Positions 44,801 to 53,180 of a stretch of 64,000 nt of DNA are shown piece by piece. Below the pieces are notes generated by a model. It saw only the letters and a list, made by a program, of their open reading frames with translations. It had not been told where the DNA came from and ran no database searches. Source of the stretch: an uncultured Bacteroides sp. (GTDB lineage: Bacteria; Bacteroidota; Bacteroidia; Bacteroidales; Bacteroidaceae); assembly GCA_947574505.1 (NCBI GenBank), contig CANPJW010000012.1, positions 1-64,000 on the forward strand, given 5' to 3'. The translations under genes were made by a program, and so were the position numbers. The first letter of the stretch is position 1; the number at the start of each line of letters is the position of its first letter.

Positions 44801-45098
44801 AAATGAAACCTGTCCCTTTCAAGATTTCATCGAGTGCGGTAGTCACAAGTGCGTTTTTCAAGTTCAGATTAACAATTGTCTTTCCTCTCAATTGAGAATT
44901 ACTATAATTAATCGACATTTGAGTCTGTTTTTCCACAGTCTTCAATGCTTCAATCACAGTAATATTTTTCTGTTGGATAGTGATTTTACTATCCTTTTGT
45001 CCCAAAACAAGCGTAGGTATCATTAATAATACTAAAAAAGGAAGAAAAACTTGTTTTTGGAATACTCGTCCTGCTATTTCTTTATATTTTTGTAGCAT
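41811..45098 (-). CDS. SusC-like TonB-dependent transporter with N-terminal STN domain
   Basis: 1095 residues. Signal peptide to ~33, STN (secretin/TonB N-terminal) domain at ~36-112 (ITIQQKNITVIEALKTVEKQ), CarboxypepD_reg domain (GKVVDESGEPLIGVNISVDG), TonB box region (LDEVVVTALGIKRSEKALS), plug (VVMRGVKSITSSNLALYVIDG) and a long barrel that ends FGFNVKFQF. The STN domain is the hallmark of transporters that signal through a FecR anti-sigma factor, and the FecR and ECF genes lie directly upstream. Uptake of the glycan would thus induce the operon. Confidence 0.95.
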   Translation of the reverse strand: MLQKYKEIAGRVFQKQVFLPFLVLLMIPTLVLGQKDSKITIQQKNITVIEALKTVEKQTQMSINYSNSQLRGKTIVNLNLKNALVTTALDEILKGTGFIYQIHDNYIIITEQKPVTQQIAKTIKGKVVDESGEPLIGVNISVDGSSTGTITDIDGNFTIKAFSNSKLKISYIGYATQIVAASNKDFYQIVLKQDAEVLDEVVVTALGIKRSEKALSYNVQQVKGDELTTIKDANFISSLNGKVAGVTINSSNTTGGASRVVMRGVKSITSSNLALYVIDGVPMYNMSNGGGGSIYSDQPGTDGAADINPEDIESISMLTGPSAAALYGNAAAAGVVLITTKKGSVDKTSVTVSNNTTFSKVAMMPEMQSKYGNVAGNLDSWGPIVNSDYDPRDFFRTGSNIINSMSLSTGNKKNQAYLSASTTNTTNILPNSGYNRYNFTVRNTTSFLNDKMTLDAGASYILQNDKNMMSQGYYYNPLPGLYRFPRSENFEDVRMYERYNEGLDIMEQYWPYGGTSSGLANPYWIQNRQIRENKKTRYMVNASLKYQILDWLDVTGRVKVDNYENRRTYKAYASTGSLVAGDRGTYADSWAQSKSTYADAIATVNKNINDWSVNVNLGVSLNDNRYESMGYEGGLKILNFFAVHNINFDEAWKPKQDGWHDQTRAIFANAELGWKSMLYLTVTGRNDWDSRLAFSDYKSFFYPSVGLSAIISSMFDAPDWLSFLKVRGSYTEVGNSYDRFMTSITYPYDEASHNWTSTSIYPNTKLKPERTKSWEIGVDAKFLNDISFNLTYYRSNTYNQTFYASLSESSGYSKIPIQSGNIMNEGIEMALGYDKKWGDFSFSTNYTLTWNRNKIKQLADGVYNYATGEPIEMPELEMMTYGKTDAHLVLRVGGSMGDVYGQKVLKRDLNGYILNEDGVGLSLENKETHLGSILPKMNMGWNLGFGYKGVNLGMTFTGRFGGIVISETQSILDAAGVSKVSADVRDAGGVVINQAKVDARSYFQTIQGASIYHTYSATNVRLGELSLSYTLPKKWFANSMGMTVGLVGKNLWMIYCKAPFDPEITTSASSNFYQGFDSYMLPSTRNFGFNVKFQF

Positions 45099-45190
45099 CT
45101 TTCTCGTATTAGTAAATTGGTTATTATTTCTATTTAATCGTTAGGAGTTTGCGTCAATTAAACGCTAATATCAGGAAAGTTTTTGATTTC

Positions 45191-45230
45191 ATATCCGGAA
45201 GGAACTGGCATTCCCTCCGGGTATTTTTTT
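45191..45230. other. Hairpin in the FecR-susC spacer
   Basis: ATATCCGGAAGGAA (45191-45204) pairs with TTCCCTCCGGGTAT (45211-45224), with one mismatch and one G-T pair; seven T residues follow on the plus strand. On the transcribed minus strand no T tract follows, so it is either a weak block between fecR and susC or part of a structured susC leader. Confidence 0.4.
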
Positions 45231-45266
45231 ACATGGTGTGTTAAGTTAACAATTAGACAATAGGGA

Positions 45267-46256
45267 TTATTTTTTATCAGTTATATAGCATTTATTATCT
45301 TTAATCACATAGTGGATATCTCCTGTTACCTGCGATACAATTTTCATAATTTCATCCAAAGTCGCCTGTTTGGGAAAACGGAAACTGTATGTGTTATTAT
45401 TCAAACTATGGAAACTATATACAAAAGTATAAGGATATTTACGTTCAAGTCTCGTAAATATGTCTTCCAAATGCGCATCACTAAATACAGTTTCTCCCCG
45501 TTGCCAAGCCAGTACATCATCAACTTGTGATTGTTGCAAACTACTTTTCTTCGTCAACTTATTATAAGATAACTGTTCATTGGGTTTCAATATAACACTT
45601 GAAATCAAATTATTATATTCCACTTTTACACTACCCGAAATCAAAGTAGCATGTACTTCTTCATTTTCCGAATAAGAGTTTACATTAAATTCCGTACCTA
45701 AGGCTGTCACCTGAAAATCAGCACCTTTTACTATAAATGGATGTTTTTTATCTGGCTTCACCTTAAAATAAGCCTCTCCCATCAGGTAGACACTTCTAGT
45801 TTCACCATTAAAACTCTCCGGGTAGAACAAGGTACTTTTAGAGTTTAGCATTACAGAACTGCCATCCGGCAAAGTCAATTCACGTATTTCCGCAGTTGGT
45901 ATATAACATTCTATCAAATCACCGGAAAAATCCCCTTTCTCTAAAAGTAAATAGATAGAAACTGACGATACTGCCAACAACAGCGCTGCAACCACCTGCC
46001 AAACCCGTAATATATATTTCTTCTGTGATGAGGCAGGCCGGATACCTATATTTTGTTGCATACGCCGTATGGATTGCTTCATTCCTTGGGGAACTTTCTC
46101 CTGATCAGCTTCCTTCCAAAGAGTATTAAGAGCTTCCATCTTCTCCTCAGCATGGTCTTCGTCTGCCAACCAGTGCCGGAATTGCTTCTGCACTGAAATC
46201 GGATAATCATTTTGACTAAACAGTTCTATTACTTGTCGAATATAATTCTTCATCAT
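45267..46256 (-). CDS. FecR-family anti-sigma factor
   Basis: 329 residues (start at 46256 or the adjacent ATG 46253). The N-terminal cytoplasmic part (WLADEDHAEEKMEALNTLWKEA) is followed by one membrane helix (~100-118, VVAALLLAVSSVSIYLLL), the periplasmic FecR domain (REIRELTLPDGSSVMLNSKS, LMGEAYFKVKPDKKHPFIVK) and a C-terminal DUF4974-like domain that resembles an STN fold. It would hold the ECF sigma factor encoded 21 bp upstream inactive until the SusC STN domain contacts it. Confidence 0.93.
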   Translation of the reverse strand: MMKNYIRQVIELFSQNDYPISVQKQFRHWLADEDHAEEKMEALNTLWKEADQEKVPQGMKQSIRRMQQNIGIRPASSQKKYILRVWQVVAALLLAVSSVSIYLLLEKGDFSGDLIECYIPTAEIRELTLPDGSSVMLNSKSTLFYPESFNGETRSVYLMGEAYFKVKPDKKHPFIVKGADFQVTALGTEFNVNSYSENEEVHATLISGSVKVEYNNLISSVILKPNEQLSYNKLTKKSSLQQSQVDDVLAWQRGETVFSDAHLEDIFTRLERKYPYTFVYSFHSLNNNTYSFRFPKQATLDEIMKIVSQVTGDIHYVIKDNKCYITDKK

Positions 46257-46277
46257 TATTTCTTTTTTATTTCGGCC

Positions 46278-46865
46278 TTATACTTTAAAGACAACTAAAA
46301 ACAATGTACTACTTAAAGATGCTAACAAAAAAATTAAAAAAAGAAGTATTTTCTTTAGGTCTATTAATGCCAAATAGACTTGATGTTCCACTGTACGAAT
46401 AGAAACACCAAATTTTTCCGCAATATCTTTATAGCTTAATCCTTGGAATCTGCTGGCTTCAAAAATCACCCTCCGACGCTCGGGCATCTTCGCCAAAGCA
46501 AGCCGGAGTATCATAAGCAACTCTTTATAATAGATATTCTTCAGAGCCTGGTCATCTTCTATTATTTCGCAAAGTATCGCATTCTCCGCAAAATCTGCCT
46601 GATAGTCCTGCTCGATACGCTGATGCTTAAACATATTAAGAATGATGTTCCGTGTTGCTACAAAAATATACCCATCCAATTTATCATTGGGGGTTTGCCA
46701 TATTTCCGGTTGTTGCCAGAGTTTGCAAAAAACATCTTGTGCGACATCCTCTGCATCTTCATCCGACTTTAACAACCGCCGGGCAAAATTTTTCACCTTA
46801 GGAAAGTTAGTGGTAAAAAAAGACTGGAAGTCTTTTTCCATTTGTTTTTGATTATTTTCCATCAT
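46278..46865 (-). CDS. ECF sigma factor of the GH18 PUL, with hydrophobic C-terminal tail
   Basis: 195 residues from ATG 46865. Region 2 (DAEDVAQDVFCKLWQQ) and region 4 (GLSYKDIAEKFGVSIRTVEHQVYLAL) are both clear, as in Bacteroidetes ECF factors that serve SusC/FecR systems. The last ~22 residues (ILLFLIFLLASLSSTLFLVV) are long and hydrophobic enough to insert in a membrane, unusual for a sigma factor in general. It should activate the susC operon and perhaps itself. Divergent from etfB. Confidence 0.92.
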   Translation of the reverse strand: MMENNQKQMEKDFQSFFTTNFPKVKNFARRLLKSDEDAEDVAQDVFCKLWQQPEIWQTPNDKLDGYIFVATRNIILNMFKHQRIEQDYQADFAENAILCEIIEDDQALKNIYYKELLMILRLALAKMPERRRVIFEASRFQGLSYKDIAEKFGVSIRTVEHQVYLALIDLKKILLFLIFLLASLSSTLFLVVFKV

Positions 46866-47075
46866 AATACATAAAAGTAACAACGGGCAAATTAAGCACA
46901 TTGACAGCAAAAAAACAACAGTAATATTGTTTTTTTATCAAATAAGAAAAAATAAGAAAAACCAATTGATAAGAATATCACCGGACAATATTAAATAATA
47001 GAGAAAAGATAAATCTCTAAAATCGTGCTTTTATGCTCAAAATTCTTAAACCTGTGCATTTTTTACTCGGTTTTC

Positions 47076-47105
47076 TTGTCAGAACCAAGTGTTTGAGTAA
47101 TTTTG
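47076..47105 (+). promoter_or_regulatory. Bacteroides promoter of the etfBA-acd operon
   Basis: TTG (47076-47078), 19 nt, then TAATTTTG (47098-47105). Transcription should begin near 47112, giving a leader of about 90 nt to ATG 47202. Confidence 0.7.
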
Positions 47106-47201
47106 CACGCTGATAGTTAACCGGATAGTTTGGATAGCAAGAGATTACTACTTGACTACTGGCTGCTAACTTGTAGAAATACTAATACTAAAATTTATAG
47201 C

Positions 47202-48074
47202 ATGAGTTTGAAAATTGTTGTATTGGCAAAACAAGTTCCTGACACACGTAATGTCGGGAAAGATGCCATGAAAGCCGACGGAACGATTAACCGTGCGGCA
47301 CTTCCCGCCATCTTCAACCCCGAAGACCTGAATGCCCTTGAGCAAGCGCTTCGATTGAAAGATGCTCATCCAGGCTCTACCGTAACCATCCTGACAATGG
47401 GACCGGGACGGGCAGCCGACATTATTCGTGAAGGACTTTTCCGTGGTGCAGATAACGGCTACTTGCTGACCGACCGTGCTTTCGCTGGTGCAGATACACT
47501 GGCTACTTCTTACGCACTGGCTACTGCCATCCGCAAAATCGGTGACTGTGACATTATTATCGGTGGTCGTCAGGCTATCGACGGTGATACCGCACAGGTA
47601 GGTCCTCAGGTAGCAGAGAAGCTGGGATTGACGCAAATCACATACGCAGAAGAAATTCTGGAAGTGGGTAAAGACAAGATTAAGGTAAAACGTCACATCG
47701 ACGGTGGTGTTGAAACAGTAGAAGGCCCGCTGCCTATCGTGATTACCGTAAATGGTTCTGCAGCTTCCTGTCGTCCGCGCAACGCGAAACTGGTTCAGAA
47801 ATACAAACACGCCAAGACTGTCACTGAAAAGCAACAAGGCAACCTTGATTACACTGACTTGTATGACAAGCGCGACTACCTGAATCTGGCAGAATGGAGC
47901 GTAGCCGACGTAAACGGCGACCTTGCACAATGCGGTCTGTCCGGTTCGCCCACCAAAGTGAAAGCCATCCAGAACATCGTGTTCCAGGCTAAAGAGAGCA
48001 AAACCATCAGCGGCAGCGACCGTGACGTGGAAGACCTGATTGTTGAACTATTAGCTAACCACACCATCGGATAA
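47202..48074 (+). CDS. etfB: Electron transfer flavoprotein beta subunit
   Basis: 290 residues from ATG 47202 (MSLKIVVLAKQVPDTRNVG); the in-frame ATG at 47130 adds unrelated residues. It has the ETF-beta/FixA fold markers: NPEDLNALEQALRLKD, VTILTMGPGRAADIIREGLFRGAD and IIIGGRQAIDGDTAQVGPQ. With EtfA it forms the FAD-containing heterodimer that passes electrons from acyl-CoA dehydrogenase. The next gene starts 2 bp after its stop, so the two are translationally linked. Confidence 0.95.
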   Translation: MSLKIVVLAKQVPDTRNVGKDAMKADGTINRAALPAIFNPEDLNALEQALRLKDAHPGSTVTILTMGPGRAADIIREGLFRGADNGYLLTDRAFAGADTLATSYALATAIRKIGDCDIIIGGRQAIDGDTAQVGPQVAEKLGLTQITYAEEILEVGKDKIKVKRHIDGGVETVEGPLPIVITVNGSAASCRPRNAKLVQKYKHAKTVTEKQQGNLDYTDLYDKRDYLNLAEWSVADVNGDLAQCGLSGSPTKVKAIQNIVFQAKESKTISGSDRDVEDLIVELLANHTIG

Positions 48075-48076
48075 TC

Positions 48077-49096
48077 ATGAATAACTTATTTGTATATTGC
48101 GAAATAGAAGAAGGTAACGTTGCAGACGTTAGTCTCGAACTTCTGACCAAAGGTCGTTCGTTAGCCAACCAGTTGAACTGTCAGCTCGAAGCTGTGGTTG
48201 CCGGAAGCGGCCTCAAAGAGATTGAAAAACAAATCCTTCCTTACGGAGTAGACAAACTTCACGTTTTCGACGGTGAAGGACTCTATCCTTATACTTCACT
48301 TCCTCACACTTCTATCCTTGTGAACCTCTTCAAAGAAGAGCAACCGCAAATCTGCCTGATGGGTGCTACCGTTATCGGTCGTGACCTCGGTCCGCGTGTT
48401 TCTTCTGCTTTGACCAGCGGACTGACTGCCGACTGTACTTCACTCGAAATCGGTGACCACGAAGACAAAAAAGAAGGTAAGACTTACAAGAACCTGTTGT
48501 ATCAGATTCGTCCGGCATTCGGCGGTAACATCGTTGCTACGATTGTGAACCCGGAACATCGTCCGCAGATGGCGACCGTTCGCGAAGGTGTGATGAAGAA
48601 AGAAATCCTCTCTCCTAACTATCAGGGAGAAGTAATTCGTCACGACGTGAAGAAATATGTAGCCGATACGGACTATGTAGTGAAAGTTATCGAACGCCAT
48701 GTAGAAAAGGCTAAGAACAACCTGAAAGGTTCTCCGATTATCGTAGCCGGCGGTTACGGTGTAGGTTCGAAGGAAAACTTCGACCTGCTGTTCGACCTCG
48801 CTAAAGAGCTTCATGCAGAAGTAGGTGCCAGCCGTGCTGCTGTCGACGCAGGTTTCGCAGAGCATGACCGTCAAATCGGCCAGACAGGTGTAACGGTTCG
48901 TCCGAAACTCTATATCGCTTGCGGTATCTCCGGACAAATTCAGCATATCGCCGGTATGCAGGAAAGTGGTATCATCATCTCCATCAACAACGACCCGGAT
49001 GCTCCGATCAACACGATTGCCGATTACGTAATCAACGGAAGTATCGAAGAAGTTGTGCCGAAGATGATTAAGTATTATAAACAAAATAGCAAGTAA
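48077..49096 (+). CDS. etfA: Electron transfer flavoprotein alpha subunit
   Basis: 339 residues. The C-terminal FAD-binding domain is intact: GGYGVGSKENF, GASRAAVDAGF, QIGQTG and KLYIACGISGQIQHIAGM, with the closing NNDPDAPI. It pairs with EtfB. It is followed after 6 bp by the acyl-CoA dehydrogenase gene, which names its electron donor or acceptor. Whether the pair can bifurcate electrons is not clear from sequence alone. Confidence 0.95.
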   Translation: MNNLFVYCEIEEGNVADVSLELLTKGRSLANQLNCQLEAVVAGSGLKEIEKQILPYGVDKLHVFDGEGLYPYTSLPHTSILVNLFKEEQPQICLMGATVIGRDLGPRVSSALTSGLTADCTSLEIGDHEDKKEGKTYKNLLYQIRPAFGGNIVATIVNPEHRPQMATVREGVMKKEILSPNYQGEVIRHDVKKYVADTDYVVKVIERHVEKAKNNLKGSPIIVAGGYGVGSKENFDLLFDLAKELHAEVGASRAAVDAGFAEHDRQIGQTGVTVRPKLYIACGISGQIQHIAGMQESGIIISINNDPDAPINTIADYVINGSIEEVVPKMIKYYKQNSK

Positions 49097-49102
49097 GGAA
49101 AG

Positions 49103-50809
49103 ATGGCTAATTATTATACAGACATACCGGAACTCAAGTTTCACTTGAACAATCCGATGATGAAACGTATTTGCGAACTTAAAGAACGCAATTACAGAGA
49201 TAAAGATGAATTCGACTATGCTCCGCTGGACTTTGAAGACGCTGTAGACTCTTACGACAAAGTGTTGGAGATTACAGGAGAAATCACAGGAGAAATCATC
49301 GCCGCCAACGCAGAAGGCGTGGACGAAGAAGGCCCTCACTGTGCCAACGGACGTGTAGAATACGCTTCAGGAACCAAACAGAACCTGGACGCTATGGTGA
49401 AAGCCGGCTTGAACGGCATGACCATGCCACGTAAATTCGGCGGTCTGAACTTCCCGATTACCCCATACACCATGTGCGCGGAAATCGTGGCTGCTGCCGA
49501 CGCAGGCTTCGGTAACATCTGGTCTTTACAGGACTGTATCGAAACATTGTACGAATTCGGTACATCTGACCAGCACAGCCGTTTCATCCCTCGTGTATGC
49601 CAAGGCGAAACCATGTCTATGGACTTGACAGAACCGGATGCCGGTTCCGACCTTCAATCCGTTATGCTGAAAGCTACTTATAGCGAAAAAGACGGATGCT
49701 GGTTGCTGAACGGTGTAAAACGTTTCATTACGAACGGTGATGCTGATATTCACCTGGTACTGGCTCGTTCGGAAGAAGGAACAAGAGACGGTCGTGGTCT
49801 TTCTATGTTCATCTACGACAAGAATGAAGGTGGTGTGAACGTACGTCGTATCGAAAACAAACTCGGTATCCACGGTTCTCCTACTTGTGAATTGGTATAT
49901 AAGAATGCCAAAGCTGAACTTTGCGGTGACCGCAAACTCGGTTTGATTAAATATGTAATGGCTTTGATGAACGGTGCCCGTCTGGGTATTGCCGCACAAT
50001 CCGTAGGTTTGAGCCAGGCTGCTTACAATGAAGGATTGGCTTATGCCAAAGACCGTAAGCAATTCGGCAAAGCTATTATCGAATTCCCGGCAGTATACGA
50101 CATGCTGGCTATCATGAAAGGCAAGTTGGATGCCGGACGTGCATTGCTATATCAAACAGCCCGCTACGTAGATATCTACAAAGCGCTGGATGACATCGCC
50201 CGCGAACGTAAACTGACTCCTGAAGAACGTCAGGAACAGAAAAAATACGCTAAATTGGCCGACAGCTTCACTCCTCTTGCCAAGGGTATGAACTCTGAAT
50301 ATGCCAATCAGAACGCCTATGACTGTATCCAGATTCACGGCGGTTCGGGTTTCATGATGGAATATGCTTGTCAACGCATCTATCGCGACGCACGTATCAC
50401 CAGCATCTACGAAGGAACAACCCAGTTGCAGACCGTAGCCGCTATCCGTTACGTGACTAATGGTTCTTACATCGCTACTATCCGCGAATATGAGGCTATT
50501 CCTTGCTCACCGGAAATGGAACCGTTGATGTCTCGTCTGAAGAAGATGGCTGATAAGTTCGAAGCAAGTACGAACGCTGTGAAAGAGGCACAAGATCAGG
50601 AATTGCTGGACTTCGTTGCCCGCAGACTGATGGAAATGTCCGCTACCATCATCATGTGTCACCTGTTGATTCAAGATGCCAGCAAATCTTCAGAGCTGTT
50701 CTCCAAATCCACACATGTATATTTGAATTATGCAGAGGCAGAGGTAGAAAAGCATACAAATTTCATCGAAAACCTCGATAAAGAAGACTTGGCTTTCTAC
50801 AAAAAGTAA
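49103..50809 (+). CDS. Acyl-CoA dehydrogenase (long form with C-terminal extension)
   Basis: 568 residues, longer than the ~380 of short-chain enzymes, with an extra C-terminal helical domain (~450-568). Flavin-binding and substrate motifs are clear (MDLTEPDAGSDLQS, NGVKRFITNGDAD, GSGFMMEYACQRIYRDARI), and the catalytic base is the Glu at ~437 in SIYEGTTQLQ. It works with the upstream ETF. In a strict anaerobe it may oxidise acyl-CoA or, more probably, reduce an enoyl-CoA; the chain length cannot be assigned. It ends the operon. Confidence 0.93.
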   Translation: MANYYTDIPELKFHLNNPMMKRICELKERNYRDKDEFDYAPLDFEDAVDSYDKVLEITGEITGEIIAANAEGVDEEGPHCANGRVEYASGTKQNLDAMVKAGLNGMTMPRKFGGLNFPITPYTMCAEIVAAADAGFGNIWSLQDCIETLYEFGTSDQHSRFIPRVCQGETMSMDLTEPDAGSDLQSVMLKATYSEKDGCWLLNGVKRFITNGDADIHLVLARSEEGTRDGRGLSMFIYDKNEGGVNVRRIENKLGIHGSPTCELVYKNAKAELCGDRKLGLIKYVMALMNGARLGIAAQSVGLSQAAYNEGLAYAKDRKQFGKAIIEFPAVYDMLAIMKGKLDAGRALLYQTARYVDIYKALDDIARERKLTPEERQEQKKYAKLADSFTPLAKGMNSEYANQNAYDCIQIHGGSGFMMEYACQRIYRDARITSIYEGTTQLQTVAAIRYVTNGSYIATIREYEAIPCSPEMEPLMSRLKKMADKFEASTNAVKEAQDQELLDFVARRLMEMSATIIMCHLLIQDASKSSELFSKSTHVYLNYAEAEVEKHTNFIENLDKEDLAFYKK

Positions 50810-50829
50810 AAGATTAAGTACCAATAATA

Positions 50830-50866
50830 AAAAAAGCATCCCTTCTCACGAAGAGGATGCTTTTTT
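50830..50866 (+). terminator. Terminator of the etfBA-acd operon
   Basis: AAAAAGCATCC (to 50841) pairs with GGATGCTTTTT (from 50855), and T residues follow. Confidence 0.9.
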
Positions 50867-50961
50867 ATTTGTCATATTCTGTCATTTTTCATTATTATTC
50901 TATACATTTGTCAGGGAGATAAGTAATTTTTTAATCAGTAACCAGAGATAGAGAAAGAAAT

Positions 50962-52710
50962 ATGGCACTCAAACCTTCATATGACGACAAACTACATTTA
51001 TCAGGATTATCAAATACGGAAATTCTTATATTAGCTCTTGAGGCTTCTCAAAAACTTGAATGGAACATCGAAGAAATTGCTCCGGAATGGCTCCGTTTTG
51101 AAGTCCCTATAAATATGCACACCAGCGGAGAAGAAATAACTTTCACTCTCGGAAAGGAAGGTGACGGAGAGATATCCATCCACAGTGAATGTACTTCCAT
51201 ACAATTTGTAGATTATGGAAAGAACAGGAAGAATATCCAAAAGTTACAAGAGATAATGGAAGAAGTAAGGGCTACCCTGCTCCCGGAAGAACTTACCCAA
51301 AAAGCAAATAAGCTGAAAGAAGAATTTAACCGTCCGCTCACAGAAGAAGAAAAAGTATATATAGAAGAGGAAAAGAAAAAAGGTTCTCTCTTGTCTTTCT
51401 TTATTCCACGCAAAGGATTTATAGCAACGCCTATCCTGATAGACATCAACATTCTGGTATTTATCCTGATGGTCGCTTCGGGAGTGGGAGTATTTGAGCC
51501 CGGCACATTGGCGCTGTTAAAGTGGGGAGCCGACTTCGGACCGCTGACCCTTACAGGCGACTGGTGGCGCACGGTGACCTGCAACTTCATTCACATCGGT
51601 GGTTTCCATCTTGCGATGAACATATATGCCTTCATGTTTGTCGGCCTTTTTCTGGAACAACTGATAGGAAGCCGCCGGATGTTCGCTTCTTATCTCCTGA
51701 CCGGGCTATGTTCGGCCGTATTCAGCCTATATATGCATGCCGAGACAATCAGCGCCGGAGCTTCCGGGGCAATCTTCGGACTTTACGGCATATTTCTTGC
51801 CTTCCTTTTATTCCACGGCATTGCCAAAGAACAACGAAAGGCATTACTAACCAGTATCCTTATTTTCGTCGGCTACAATTTGGTTTATGGGATGAAAGAA
51901 GGAATTGACAATGCAGCACACATCGGCGGATTATTAAGCGGCTTCTTGCTGGGAATTGTCTATGTATTCAGCTATAAGTTCGAAAAAGCCGATGCACAGC
52001 GAACCGTATCCATCATCGGAGAACTAGGCATATTCTGCATTTTCCTGTTCAGTTTCATTATACTTTGCAAGAATGTCTCGCCCCTGTATCAAGAGATACG
52101 TCAGGAGTGGGACAACGGAATCGTAGAAGCCTATCTTAACGGAGAACTGGAAGAAGAAAACGATGATGAGACAAACATGAATTCTTCCGATGACTCTTCC
52201 GGCAGGCAGTTTCCTTCATATGTTCCCGTTGGTAATAACGATACATGGCTTTCTTACTACGATGCAGAAACAAATTTCAGTTGCCAGTATCCGACCAACT
52301 GGAGGAAAATTACAGGAGGACAAGGGCTAACTCCCAGTTCGCAACCACCATTACTCAGACTCGTCAACGGAGCCAACCAACTGACAGTTACTTCTATTAC
52401 CTATGATACACAGAAAGAATTTGAACATACAAAAGAATTATCGCTTATTCTCCCGAGAAATGCACAAGGGCAACCATCGGAAGACTACAAGCAAAGCGAT
52501 GTCAACATCAATGGGCTATCCATGACAAGGACTACCAATCCTTTACACATCGGTGCACCCGATGAACCGGGAGAAGATATACAACAAATTGTATTAAAAT
52601 ATTTTCAGGAGAGTAAAAAAAGAATCTTTAGTATTGTCATGCTCGTCTATGACGAAGAAGCGAAACCCGATATAGAAGCCATCGCATCAAGTATTCAGAT
52701 AACCAAATAA
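50962..52710 (+). CDS. Rhomboid-family intramembrane serine protease with extra terminal domains
   Basis: 582 residues, about twice a simple rhomboid. The core (~150-350) has six or more helices with the oxyanion HxxxN (His216-Asn220), catalytic Ser268 in SAGASGAIFGLYG and catalytic His320 in DNAAHIGG, all intact. The N-terminal ~145 residues are soluble and charged; after a further helix (~350-370) comes a soluble C-terminal domain (~430-582; CQYPTNWRKITGGQG). It should cleave membrane proteins within the bilayer. It opens an operon with the 139-aa protein, the DUF4132 giant and the sulfoxide reductase, with gaps of 7, 43 and 7 bp. Confidence 0.92.
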   Translation: MALKPSYDDKLHLSGLSNTEILILALEASQKLEWNIEEIAPEWLRFEVPINMHTSGEEITFTLGKEGDGEISIHSECTSIQFVDYGKNRKNIQKLQEIMEEVRATLLPEELTQKANKLKEEFNRPLTEEEKVYIEEEKKKGSLLSFFIPRKGFIATPILIDINILVFILMVASGVGVFEPGTLALLKWGADFGPLTLTGDWWRTVTCNFIHIGGFHLAMNIYAFMFVGLFLEQLIGSRRMFASYLLTGLCSAVFSLYMHAETISAGASGAIFGLYGIFLAFLLFHGIAKEQRKALLTSILIFVGYNLVYGMKEGIDNAAHIGGLLSGFLLGIVYVFSYKFEKADAQRTVSIIGELGIFCIFLFSFIILCKNVSPLYQEIRQEWDNGIVEAYLNGELEEENDDETNMNSSDDSSGRQFPSYVPVGNNDTWLSYYDAETNFSCQYPTNWRKITGGQGLTPSSQPPLLRLVNGANQLTVTSITYDTQKEFEHTKELSLILPRNAQGQPSEDYKQSDVNINGLSMTRTTNPLHIGAPDEPGEDIQQIVLKYFQESKKRIFSIVMLVYDEEAKPDIEAIASSIQITK

Positions 52711-52717
52711 AGAGAAT

Positions 52718-53137
52718 ATGAGAGTATATATCCAAGTCAAACAATTAGGAAAGCGGAAGTGCAGCATCGAAAAGATGCCCGTCGATTTTCCTGCTCCTCC
52801 TGCCCATGTAGGGGAGTTGATTGAAGCCATCGTCAGTTGGCAAGTCAGTGAATACAACGAACGCTTGCAACAAAGCGAAGTGCTGAAATACCTCACCCGG
52901 GAAGAAGTGGAAGATAAAGCTGCATCCGGTAAGGTAGGCTTCGGGGTAAATTACAACGGCAAGCCCGCTGCAGAAGCCGAAGCTATCGCCAATGCCCTGC
53001 AATCCTACGAAGACGGAATTTTCCGTATCTTCATCGACGACGCGGAAGCAGGAGATTTATCCTCTCCTATCCTAGTGAAAGAAGAATCCACACTGACTTT
53101 TATCCGGCTAACCATGCTGTCAGGAAGATTGTGGTAA
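52718..53137 (+). CDS. Unknown 139-residue soluble protein in the DUF4132 operon
   Basis: I do not recognise this protein. It has no signal peptide or membrane helix. It starts MRVYIQVKQLGKRKCSIEKM and has a predicted helix (VGELIEAIVSWQVSEYNERLQQ) and a short Gly/Asn stretch (VGFGVNYNGKPAAEAE). It lies 7 bp after the rhomboid stop and 43 bp before the giant gene. The gene order suggests that it works with the giant protein, perhaps as adaptor or chaperone; nothing in the sequence proves it. Confidence 0.75.
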   Translation: MRVYIQVKQLGKRKCSIEKMPVDFPAPPAHVGELIEAIVSWQVSEYNERLQQSEVLKYLTREEVEDKAASGKVGFGVNYNGKPAAEAEAIANALQSYEDGIFRIFIDDAEAGDLSSPILVKEESTLTFIRLTMLSGRLW

Positions 53138-53180
53138 TTCATATCCCATAAAAGAAAACACTTAAAAAACAAATAGAATC

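Noticed and set aside
47130..47201. Upstream start of etfB
   Set aside because: The 24 extra residues are unlike ETF-beta proteins, which begin at MSLKIVVLAKQVPD.
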